This document shows positions 1 to 12,100 of a DNA stretch of 64,000 nucleotides, in pieces. This DNA is from DASQPA01 sp963756455 (GTDB lineage: Bacteria; Acidobacteriota; Thermoanaerobaculia; Multivoradales; UBA5704). Below the pieces are notes generated by a model. It was not told the DNA's origin. It searched no databases and worked only from the letters and a program-made list of their open reading frames with translations. Position 1 is the stretch's first letter. Each line of letters begins with the position of its first letter. The stretch covers positions 1,240,001 to 1,304,000 of the forward strand of contig CAVWNC010000001.1 of the NCBI GenBank assembly GCA_963756455.1, read 5' to 3'. The translations under genes and the position numbers were made by a program.

Positions 1-170
1 AGCTCGCCGAGGTCGGAGCCCACGACGACTTCTTCGCTCTCGGAGGCAACTCGATCCAGGGTGCGATCCTGATCAACCGGCTGCAAGAGGAGCTCGGCGA
101 GATCGTGCACGTGGTCGCGATCTTCGACGCGCCGACGGTGGCGGATCTCGCGCGCCATCTCGCGGCGCAA
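1..170 (+). other. Carrier domain PCP0 (partial upstream module)
   Basis: Frame 3 encodes a carrier-domain core with the phosphopantetheine serine in GGNSIQ near nt 43-60, followed by the helix VVAIFDAPTV. It belongs to a module whose C and A domains lie left of the window. The GGNSI motif is shared only with PCP1, the other carrier placed directly before a sulfotransferase domain; the carriers of modules 2 to 10 have GGHSL. Confidence 0.9.
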
Positions 171-3100
171 CACCCGCGGGCGGTGGCACGGATCTGGGGC
201 CGCGAGTCGCTGGGAGAGGGGGGACTGTCGGAACCGGCCGAGCCGGAGCGGCGGATCGACCGCCAGCAGGCGGCGGTCTTGCGGGCTCGCATACGGCCGC
301 TCACGCCGCTGCCGCGGCCCGTGGCCCGGAATCGGCGGGCGATCTTCGTGCTATCGCCCCCGCGCTCAGGCTCGACCCTGCTGCGGGTGATGCTGGCAGG
401 TCACCCCGGGCTCTTCGCACCGCCGGAGCTGGAGCTGCTGTCGTTCACCACGCTCACCGAACGGCGGCAGGCGTTCTCAGGGAGAGACAGCTTCTGGCTG
501 GAGGGGCTCACCCGCGCCATCACGGAGGCCCGCGGCGTGGGCATCGAAGCGGCGGAGGCGGAGCTTGCGGCCGCCGAGGAGGAGGGGCTCCTGACGCTCG
601 AGCTCTACGGCCGGCTCCAGGGTTGGCTGGGAGAGCGGACGCTGGTCGACAAGACGCCCTCCTACGCTCTCGACAGGGCGGTTTTGGAGCGCGCGGAGGA
701 GGGTTTCGAGGCGCCGTTCTACATCGAGCTCCTGAGACATCCCCACGGGATGATCCGCTCGTTCGAAGAGGTCAGGCTCGAACAGATTTTCTTCCGGCAG
801 GAGCATCCGTTCCGGTCGCGCGAGCTGGCCGAGCTGATCTGGCTGGTGAGCCACGAGAACATCGGGGAGTTTCTCGCCGGAGTGCCGGCGGAGCGCCAGC
901 ACCGGGTGCGCTTCGAGGAGCTGGTGCGCGATCCAGGGGGGGTGCTCCGTGGCCTCTGCCGGGCGTTGGGGCTGGAGTACGACCCGGCGATGGCGCGGCC
1001 GTACGACAATCCGCGGGAGCGGATGACAGACGGCCTCCACGCCGAGTCGCGGATGTTGGGCGACGTCAAGTTCCACGAGCATCGGGAGGTCGAGCCGCGG
1101 ACGGCGGAGCGCTGGCGGGAAGGCCTGGCGGAAGACTTCCTGGGCGAGCCGACTCGGCAGCTCGCGGCGGCGCTCGGCTACCGCCAGGCAGGGGCTCTCC
1201 TGGCGCGGATCGAGAGGCGGGCCTGGCGCCCGGACGAGCCGCGCCGCCTCTCTTTCGCCCAGGAGAGGCTCTGGTTCCTCGAACGGCTGCGCCCGGGAAA
1301 CCCGCTCTACAACCTGCCGATGGCCCTCGACCTGCGCGGACCGCTCGACTTCCGGGCCCTGGCGGCGAGCCTCGCCGGGCTGATCGCCCGGCACGAGGCC
1401 CTCCGCACGAGCTTGCAGCTCGTCGACGCCCATCCCGTCCAGGTCATCGCGCCCCCCACCGTGCCGGTCCTGCCGGTGGTCGACCTGCGGTCGCTGCCCA
1501 GGACCGTCCGTGAGGCGACCGTCGTGAGGCTCGCCGAAGAGGAGAAAGTCCGGCCGTTCGATCTCGAACGCGGTCCGCTCGTCCGCGCCGCCCTGTTGCG
1601 TTCCGAGGTGGACCGACACGCCGCTCTCTTCACCGCCCACCATACGGTCGCCGACGGCTGGTCGATGGGGATTCTGGCCCGCGAGGTGAGCGCGCTCTAT
1701 ACCTCGTATCGCACCGGCCGGCCGAGCGCGCTGGCCGAGCTGCCGATCCAATACGCGGATTACGCGGCCTGGCAACGCGATGGGCTGACCGGAGAGATCC
1801 TGACGGCGGAGATCGCCTGGTGGCGAGAGCAGCTCACGGGAGCGCCGGCGGTGGTCGACCTGCCGCTCGATCGGCCGCGGCCGGCGGTCCACCGTTTCCG
1901 CGGCGAGCGGCGAGGCAAGATCCTGCGGGCCGACCTGATAGCGGGCCTGGAGGGCCTGGCACGGCGCTCCGGGGCGACGCGGTTCATGGCCCTGCTGACG
2001 GTTTTTGAGGGCCTGCTCTCCCGCTACAGCGGACAGCGGGTGCTCCCCGTGGGAACCCCGGTTGCCGGGCGCGGCCGGGCAGAGGTAGAGCCTCTCATCG
2101 GTCTCTTCGTCAATACCCTGGTACTCGCTCCGGACCTCTCCGGGGAGCCGGGGCTGCTCGACCTCCTCGACCGGGTCCGGGAAACCGCCCTCGGCGCGTA
2201 TGCTCACCAGGATTTACCCTTCGAGAAGCTGGTTGAGGAGCTGGCCCCCGAGCGGAGCTCCGAGCACACGCCGCTTTTCCAGGTGATGTTCCTCCTCGAC
2301 GAGTGGGAGCTCGCGCCGCCGGAATTCCCCGGCCTCGCAGTGGAGAGCCTGGTCTTCGAGAACCGGACGGCTCGCTTCGATCTCACCCTCATCGTCGGCA
2401 GGGGTATCGAGGGCTCGACCCTCACCCTGGGTTACAACTCCGACCTCTTCCGGTCCGCCACGATTCTGCGGATGCTGGAGCACTTTGAGGCCCTGCTGGC
2501 GGCGGCGCTGGCGGACCCCGGCCGGGCGTTCTCCGAGCTGTCTCTCCTCCGTGCCGCGGAGCGCCACCAACTCCTCTGGGACTGGAACGATACGGCGGCG
2601 CCGGAGCCGGCCGGAGAAGGGTTGCTGCATGGTCTCGTCCGGGAGCAGGAGGCCCTCCGTGGCGACGCGGTCGCCCTCGTCCTGGGGTCGGAGTCGGTCT
2701 CTTACGGAGAGCTTGACCGTCGCGTGGCGCGGCTCGCCCGCCGGCTGTCGGCGCTCGGCGTCGGTCTGGAGGCGCGGGTGGGGGTCTGTTTCGAACGCTC
2801 CTTCGACCTGATCGTGGCGCTCCTCGCCGTCATGGCTGCGGGCGGGGCTTACGTGCCGCTCGATCCGTCGAATCCGCGGAGCCGGCTCGCCGATCTCCTG
2901 CGCGATGCCGGCGTCTCCCTGGTGCTCGGACGGCGGAGGCTGCTCGATGAGGTGGCGAGGGCCGGCATCGCGCGGCTCGATCTAGAGGCGGGGGACCTGG
3001 AGGACGCCCGGACGGCTGAGGCCGACCCCGGAGGGGCTCTCGTCCCTCCGATCGTGCCAGAGGCGCTCGCCTATGTCATCTACACCTCGGGCTCGACCGG

Positions 3101-6100
3101 CGTGCCCAACGGGGTCATGGTCCAGCACCGGTCGGCCGTGGGGCTGATCCGTCAGGCCGGCGAGCTCTACCGCGTCTCCCCCGAGTGCCGAGTTTTGCAG
3201 ACCGCCTCGATCGGCTTCGACGCCTCGGTGCTGGAGATCTTCCTCGCGCTCGCCCACGGCGCCAGCCTCCTCCTGGTCGGAGAGGAGGAGCGGGCGACTC
3301 CGGGGGTGCTGGGGGATCTCCTGCTCCGCCAGGGGGTGACGACGGCGGTGCTGACGCCGTCCCAGCTCTCGGTTCTGCCGGAGCCCCAGCTCGCCGGCGT
3401 GCGGTCGTTGAGCGTCGGCGGCGAGGCCTGCCCGGCGGATCTCGCCTTGCGCTGGGCCGCCGGCCGACGGCTCCTCAACTGCTACGGACCGACCGAGGCG
3501 ACCGTCTTCGCGACCGTCGAGGTCTGCTCCACAGAGCGGGAACCGGGGATCGGCCGTCCGCTCCCGAACGTCCTCGCCCACGTGTTGGACCGCGGGCTCT
3601 CGGCGGTCCCCTTGGGCGTCACCGGCGAGTTGGTGCTCGGCGGAGCTGGGGTCGCGCGGGGCTACCTCGGTCGCCCGCAGAAGACGGCGGAGCGGTTCGT
3701 GCCCGATCCCTTCTCGACGCGGCCCGGTGCCCGTCTCTACCGGACCGGAGACCTGGCTCGTCGCCGGCCGGGCGGCGAGCTCGATTTCGTGGGCCGAGCG
3801 GACGACCAGGTCAAGGTGCGGGGCTTCCGCATCGAGCTCGGCGAGATCGAGGCGACTCTCTTGAGTCATTCCGGGGTCGAAGCGGCGGCTGTTCTCGCCC
3901 CGGTGGCCGCAGGTGGCGAACGCCGACTGGTGGGCTATGTCGTACCGCGTCCCGGCGAGACGGTCACCGCCGCCGAGCTGCGCGGTTTTCTCGCCGAACG
4001 CCTGCCCGGCTACATGGTGCCCGCGCGCCTGGTTTTCCTTGATGGAATGCCGCTCACCGGTTCGGGAAAGGTGGACCGGCGAGCCCTGCCCGATCCGGAG
4101 ACGGCGCGCCCCGACCTCGTGGCCGCCTACGTCGAGCCGCGCGACGAAACGGAGCGCTTCGTCGCCGGGCTGTGGCGCGAGGTGCTGGGCGTCCAGCGGG
4201 TGGGAGCGGCGGACAATTTCTTCGACCTGGGTGGCAACTCGATCAAAGGGGCGGTCCTCACCAATCGGCTCCAGGAGAGGTTGGGCGAACACGTCTACGT
4301 CGTGGCGCTCTTCGATGCACCGACGGTGACACTCCTCGCTCGCCATTTAGAAAGGCACTATCCGACGGCGATCGCGCGGGTGACGGGAAGGCATGAGAGC
4401 GCCGAGACCCCGGCAAGAAAGGAACCCATGGCCAGCCGCAATATCGATCCTTCGCTCCTCGCTCGCTTCCGCTCGCTGTCGTCGGGGCGCAGCCGGTCGG
4501 TGAAGAACCCGCGGGCGGTCTTCGTCCTCTCGCCGCCGCGCTCGGGCTCCACCCTGTTGCGGGTGATGCTGGCGGGCCATCCAGGCCTCTTCGCGCCGCC
4601 GGAGCTCGAATTGCTCGGTTTCACGACCCTGAGGGAGCGCCGGGAAACCTTCTCCGGCCGCAACGGCACCTGGGCCGAGGGAACGATTCGCGCGCTGATG
4701 GAGATCCACGGCTGGACCGGCGAAGAGGCGCGGCTCCGGATGGAAGAGTACGAGGCGAGAGACCTCACCGTGCGCGAGCTCTATCTCGAATTGCAGCGGT
4801 CTCTGGGCAGCCGCATCCTGGTCGACAAGACCCCTTCCTACTCGCTCGATCTCGACGTCCTGCGGCGAGCCGAAGATCTGTTCGACGAGCCTCTCTACAT
4901 CCACCTGGTCCGCCATCCCGGTGGCATGGTGGCTTCCTTCGAGGAAGCGAGGCTCGACCAGGTCTTCTTCCATCAGGAGCACGACATCCCGCGGCGCCAG
5001 CTCGCCGAGCTGACCTGGTTGACCAGCCAGCAGAACATCCGCGAGTTTCTGGCCGGAATTCCGGAGGAGCGCCAGACGCAGATTCGCTACGAGGATCTGG
5101 TGCGCCGCCCGGAAGAGACCCTGGAGCAGGTCTGCCAGCTGATCGGCGTCGACCTGGACCCCGGGATGCTCGATCCCTACGAGGGTTCGCCGCGGCGGAT
5201 GACGGACGGCATCCATCCGCTCTCGAAGATGGTCGGCGACGTCAAGTTCCATCAGCATTCCCGGATCGATCCGAGCCTCGCCGATCGGTGGCGCGAGCGG
5301 CTGGACGAGGAGGAGCTCTCCGAAGCCACTCGCGAGCTGGCTTCGATCTTCGGTTACGTCGAACCGGCCACCACGCCACTGGCCGCCCCGGCGCCCGCCT
5401 GGGTGCCCGCCTGGGTGCCCATCGCGCCGGTCGCGCGGGCGGCGGAAAACCGACTCCCCCTGTCGTTCGCCCAGCAGCGGCTGTGGTTCTTCGACCAGCT
5501 CGTGCCGGGGAGCCCGGCCTACAACCTCTCCTCGGCGGTACGGATCGTCGGGAACCTCGATATCCCGGCGCTCGCCGGCACCCTCCGTGAGATCGCACGC
5601 CGGCACGAGGTGCTGCGGACGACGTTCGAGGCGAACGAGGGAGCCGCGGTGCAGGTGATCTCCCCGGAGATCCGGTTCCAGTTGTCACGTATCAACCTTT
5701 CGGCCCTGACCGAAGAGATCGGCCAGCGGGAAGCGGAGCGCCTCGCAAGGGCCGAGGCCCAGTGGTCCTTCGACCTCGCGGTCGGTCCCCTCTGGCGAGC
5801 GGCACTCCTCACTCTTGCCGAGAACGAGCATCTCGCCGTCCTCACCCTTCACCACATCGTCACCGACGGCTGGTCGATGGGCGTGCTGGTACAGGAGATC
5901 GCTGCGATCTACCCGGCCCTCGTTCGCGGCGACCGGCCCACCCTCCCGCCGCTCCCCATCCAATATGGGGACTTCGCGGTCTGGCAACAGTCGTGGTTGA
6001 CCGGTGAGATCCTCGAGCGCCACCTCGGCTGGTGGCGGACGCTCCTGGCCGGAAATCCGGCGTCTCTCGACCTACCCTTCGACCGACCGCGCCCGGCGAT

Positions 6101-9100
6101 CCAGACCTTCCGGGGTCGCCATCTGGCCACCCGGTTCCCGGCTGAATCGAGCCTCGGCTTGAAGGCCCTCGGCCGGAGTGGGGAGGCGACGACGTTCATG
6201 GTCCTCTTCGCCGCCTTCCAGGGCCTTCTCTCTCGCTTCTCTGGACAGGAGGACGTGGTGGTGGGAACGCCCGTCTTCGGTCGAGATCGTCCCGAGATCT
6301 CAGGTCTGATCGGTGTCTTTGTCAATACCCTCGCTCTGCGCGGGGACCTCTCTCGCGATCCCACCTTTCTCATGCTCCTGTCCGGCGCACGCCGGACGAT
6401 CCTCGGGGCGTTCGCTCACCAGGAGCTGCCTTTCGAGCGCCTGGTCGACGAGCTCGCCCCGGAACGCAGCCTCGCCTACTCGCCGCTCTTCCAGGTCATG
6501 TTCGCGCTCGAGAACCTGGGCGGCAAGGGGCGTGCGCTGCGCCTTCCCGGTGTCACCCTCGAACCGGTGGCAGAGCCTCTCGCCGAGGGCAGCGCCAAAT
6601 TCGATCTCGGGCTCGTCGTGGCCGAGTCGCCCGAAGGTCTCCTCGGGGCCTGGGATTGGAACCCCGATCTGTTCGACACGACCACAGTGAAACGGCTGGC
6701 GGAAGCTTTTGTGCGGCTGGTCACCGGGGCGGTCGCCCATCCGGAGGCGCGGCTCTCGGAGCTCCCGCTGTGGTCCGCGGCCGAGCTCCATCAGGGCCCT
6801 CGTCGACTGGAGCGGAGTGGCCGCCGAGCCGGTGCCGAGGCCGGGCGTTCTCGAGCTCTTTGCGGAGCAGGTCGCTCGGCGGCCGGAGGCGGTGGCCCTG
6901 GTCTGCCGGGCGGAGCGCTTGAGCTACGGGGAGCTCGCGCGACGCGCCGAACGGATCGCGCGCCGATTGGCCGGTCTGGAGGTCCGGCCGGGAGACGTCG
7001 TGGGGCTCTGCCTGGAGCGCTCGGTCGACTTGGTCACGGGTCTTTTCGGGATCTGGAAGGCGGGCGGCGCCTTCCTGCCGCTCGAACCGGGCCATCCTGT
7101 CGAGCGGCTTCTTCTCTTGATCGAGGACGCCAGGGCGCGCGTGGTCCTGGGACGGGGAGGCCCGGTGGCGGAACGGCTTGGGCAGGCCGTGCGATGGGTG
7201 GAGATGGAGACTCTCAAGGCGGAGATCGGCGACCCGAGAAACGGGAGTCCGGAGGTCTCTGTCGGCCCGGGGGACGTCGCCTATGTGATCTACACCTCGG
7301 GATCGACGGGGCGTCCCAAGGGGGTCGTCGTCGGGCACGGGCAGCTCTCTCACACGCTGGCGGCGAGCCTCACCGAGCTCGGTTGGGAGGCCGAGGACCG
7401 CATGGTCGCTCTGGCTTCTTACTCTTTCGACATTTTTCTCTTCGAGCTCCTCTGCCCCCTCGTGGTGGGGGGGAGGTGCGAGTTGGTACCGCTCGCCCCC
7501 GCCCTCGACCTCGACCGGTTGATGGAGCTTCTGCCGGACCTGACGCGGTTCCATGCGGTACCCGCGCTGATGCGGCAGATCGTGGATCTCCTCGAGCTCT
7601 CGGGGTCGCGGCTTCCGGGGTTGCGCATGCTCTTCGTGGGGGGCGACGCGGTGCCGGCCGACCTGCTGGTGCGGATGCGCGAGGTCTTCCCGGCCGCGGA
7701 GCTGCGGGTGCTGTACGGACCGACTGAAGCGACGATCATCGCGACCAGCTGGCGACTGGGCAGGAGTGAGCAGCCCGTGGGCACCCGGATCGGACGACCC
7801 TTGCCGGATGTCCTGCTCCGGGTCGTCGACCGCACCGGTCAGGCGGTGCCGATCGGGGTGAGAGGCGAAATCTGGCTCGGCGGCCCCGGGGTGGCATGGG
7901 GGTATCTGGGCGACGAGGAACGGACGGCGGAGCGCTTCGTGGAGGTGGAAGGACGGCGCTTCTTCCGCACCGGGGACCTGGCTCGGTTTCTCGTCTCGGG
8001 AGAGGTGGAATTCCTCGGGCGAACGGACGACCAGGTGAAGGTGCGCGGCTTCCGGATCGAACTGGGAGAGATCGAAGCGGTGCTCGCGGAGCACCCATGG
8101 GTGTCCCAGGCGGTAGCCCTCGTTCGACAGGGCGACGCGGCAGGCGGGGGAGACGGGGAAATCGTGGCATACGTGGTGCCGAGCGAGGAGGAAACCCCTG
8201 CGGCGGATCTCGACCGGGAGCTCCGGCAGCTGGCGCGCGGCCGTCTGCCGTCCTACATGGTGCCGGTTCAGGTCGTTTCTGTGCCGGCTCTGCCGCTCAC
8301 GGCCGTCGGCAAGGTGGATCGACGAGAGTTGTCGCGGCGCCGTCTCCCGCTGGCGGCAGGTCCGGTGGGCCTGTCTCCGCGCGGCCCGGTTGAAGAGCTG
8401 ATCGCGGGGATCTTCTCCGAAGTGCTGAGGCGCGAGCGCGTCGGGGCGGAAGACAATTTCTTCGAGTTGGGCGGTCACTCCCTGTTGGCGACCCAGGTGG
8501 TGTCGCGGATTTCGGGGGCCTTTCAGGTCGAGCTGCCGCTGCGGCGGCTGTTCGACAACCCCACTGTTGCCCTACTGGCGCGGGTGATCGAGGAGGCTCA
8601 CCAGGACCACCTCGGTATGGCGCTTCTACCGATCGCGCGGGTACCGCGTGGAACGATGGATCTGCCGCTCTCCTTCGCCCAGGAACGGTTGTGGTTCCTC
8701 GATCAGCTCGATCCCGGCCAGGCGAGCTACAACATCGCGCTCGCGCTGCTGTCGGAAGGCGAGCTCGATCCCGCGGTCCTGGCCCGGAGCCTGGCCCGGA
8801 TCGTCGAGCGGCATGAAGTGCTGCGTACCCGGTTCGAATCTCCGGCCGGCCGGCCGATCCAAGTGATCGATACTCCAGGGCGGCTTTCTATCGCGCGGGT
8901 GGACGTGGCAGCCCTCCTGCCGGAGCACCGCGCGCCGGAGCTGCGCCGGCTGATCGAGGAGGAGAGATGGCGCCCCTTCGACCTCCAGCGCGGCCCGCTG
9001 CTCCGGGTCCTGCTGCTCGAGGTCGGGATGGAAGACTGGACAGTGCTCTTCACTCTTCACCACATCATCTCGGACCGCTGGTCGCGAGACGTGCTGGTGC

Positions 9101-12100
9101 GCGAGATCTCGGCGCTTTACGCCGGCCTCGTCCGAGGCGAGGAGCCAGCCCTGCCGGTCCTGCCCATCCAGTACGCGGATTTCGCCGTTTGGCAGCGTGA
9201 GAGGCTCGTTGGCGAGGTGCTGGCCGGCGAGGTCGCGTACTGGCAGGGTCAGCTGGCCGGAGTTCCGCCGGTGCTCGATCTGCCGCTCGACCGGCCGCGC
9301 TCGGCGGTGCCGACGCTCCGCGGAGCGACGGTCTCGTCGATGCTGACAGCCGAGTCGTCGGCAGCCGTCCGCGCCTTGGCGCAGCGCGAGGGCGCGACGC
9401 TCTTCATGGTGCTGCTGGCTCTCTGGCAAGCCCTTCTCGGGCGGGTCGCGGGTACCGATCGGCTGGCGGTGGGTACTCCCATCGCGGGCCGCACCCGGCT
9501 CGAGACCGAGGGGCTGATCGGATTTTTCGTCAACACTCTGGTCATGTCGGCGGATCTGTCGGGAGAACCGAACTTCCTGGAGCTTCTGGGCCGCTGCTTC
9601 GAGGTCTGCCTGGGAGCGTTCGCGCACCAGGATCTGCCCTTTGAAAAACTGGTCGAGGAGCTGCGGCCGGAGCGCAACCTGTCGCATTCGCCGCTTTTCC
9701 AGGTGATGTTCTCGCTCCAGATTCCACCCCAAGAGGTGCTGGAGCTGCCGGGTCTGACCTTCTCGCGACAGACCGCCGCGGAGCGTCAGGAAACCAATTT
9801 GAAGTTCGATCTCCACCTCGAAATGGCGGACCGGCCGGATCGGATCGGGGCACGCCTGGCCTATGACCCCACCCTGCTCGACCCGACCACTGCGGCGCGC
9901 CTGTTGGCGCAGCTCGAGCGTCTGGCGACGGGGATCGCCGCGGACCCGAAGAGGCAGATTTCCCAGCTGTCGCTGCTGTCTCCGGGAGAGCTCCATCAGC
10001 TCGTGAGCGAATGGAACGATGCGACCGCCGATTTCCCGCGGGAGAGCTCCGTGCACGAGAGGTTCGAGGCGCGCGCGCGAGCGGAGCCGCAACGCCTGGC
10101 GCTGGAGTTCGGGAACGAGAGCCTGACCTATGGTGAGCTCAACCGGCGGGCGAACCGGCTGGCGCGTCGACTGCGTCGCTTGGGTGTGAGCGAGGAGTCC
10201 CGGGTGGGGCTGTTCGTCGAGCGCTCGGTGGGGATGGTCCTGGGGATGCTCGGAATCCTCAAATCGGGAGGCGCCTACGTGCCCCTCGATCCAAGCTACC
10301 CAGAAGAGCGGCTCGCGAGGATGGTCGACGATGCGGGGATCGCGGTCCTGGTCGTCGCGGCGGGGTGGCATGGGTGGCGCCCCGAGGTTCGTAATCTCGT
10401 GCTCCTCGGCGACGAAGGGGAGGAGGACGGGGCGGATCTCGCCAGTCTGAGCCGAGCGGAGTCGCTCGCCTACGTGACCTACACCTCGGGCTCGACGGGC
10501 CGCCCGAAAGGCATCGGCGTTTCCCACCGGGCCGTGGTGCGGCTGGTCGAGGGGACGAACTACGTCGACCTGGGGCCCGAGGACCGCATCGCACAGGCGT
10601 CGAACGCAACCTTCGACGCCGCGACCTTCGAAGTCTGGGGAGCGCTGCTCCGCGGCGGTACGCTGGTGGGGATCTCGCGCGAATGCATGCTCTCACCCCC
10701 TGCCTTCGGGGAGGTGCTCCGGGCACGCCAGGTGAGCTCGCTGTTCTTGACCACGGCGCTGTTCAACCAGATGGCGCGGGAGGCACCATGGGCCTTTGCC
10801 CCGCTGCGCCACGTGCTGTTCGGTGGCGAGGCGGTGACGCCACGCTGGGTGTCGGAGGTGCTCTCCGCGGGACGTCCCGAGCGGCTGCTCCATGTCTACG
10901 GCCCGACGGAAGCGACGACGTTCAGCACTTGGCAACTCGTCGAACGATTGCCGCCGGGCGCGCGGACGCTCCCCATCGGCCGGCCGTTGGCGAACGCCTG
11001 GCTCTACGTCGTCGACCGTGAAGGACGGCCCGTGCCGGTGGGAGTTTCGGGGGAGCTGTGGATCGGCGGCGAAGGCTTGGCCCGCGGCTATGAGGGCCGT
11101 CCTGAGCTGACGGCGGAGAGCTTCATCCCGGACGATTTGAGCGGGAGGTCCGGGGAGCGTCTCTACCGTACCGGCGATCGGGTCCGGTGGGACGGTGCGG
11201 GGCGACTCGAGTTCCTGGGCCGCCGTGACCATCAGGTCAAGGTTCGCGGATTCCGCATCGAGCTCGCCGAAATCGAGTCGGCGCTCGGGGAACATCCGTG
11301 GGTCGAGCAAGCGGTGGTCTTGGTTCGCGAGGTGGAGACGGGAGGCGATCCCGATCGCCAATTGATGGCCTTTGTCTTGCCGGCCAAGGACGCGCCGGAG
11401 GATCCGGGCCCACTGCTGCGTCGCTATCTCGCTTCCAGGTTGCCGTCCTACATGATCCCGTCGCGGGTGCTCGCCCATCCGGAGCTGCCGTTGACACCCG
11501 CGGGCAAGGTGGACCGGCAGGAGCTTTCCTCCTGGAGCCTGCCGGCCGCCGAAGGTGCCGAGGGGATGAGAACGCCGCGTGGCCAGATCGAGGAGCTGCT
11601 CGCGGGGATCTTCGCCGGCGTGCTGAGACGGGAGAGCGTCGACCTCGACGAGAGTTTCTTCGATCTCGGGGGGCATTCGCTCCTGGCGACCCAGGTGATC
11701 TCGCGGGTCTCGGAGGCATTGAAGATCGAAGTCCCTCTGCGTCAGCTTTTCGAGAACCCGACGGTCTCGGGTCTCGCGCACGCGCTCGAAGAGGCGCAGC
11801 GGGTGGGCCTTGGACTCCTGGCGCCTCCCCTCGTGCGGGCCGAGCGCCGGGCGGGCTTGTCGTTGTCCTTCGCCCAGGAGCGGTTGTGGTTCATCGATCA
11901 GCTCGACCCCGGTCGGGCCACCTACAACGTGCCCCTGGCCTTAGAGGTCCACGGCCCCCTCGATCCGGGGATCCTGGTTGCGAGCCTGGGCGACGTCGTC
12001 CTGCGCCACGAGGTGCTGCGCACCCGATTCGGACTGGTGGCGGGCCGGCCGGTGCAGGTTCTCGATCCCCCGGGGAGGCTCGCCTTCACCGTCGTCGACG

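Noticed and set aside
6709..7727. Two separate NRPS genes overlapping at about 6.7-7.7 kb
   Set aside because: The overlap parts have no NRPS similarity in their own frames and there is no start signal; a one-base shift at GGG restores one continuous protein.
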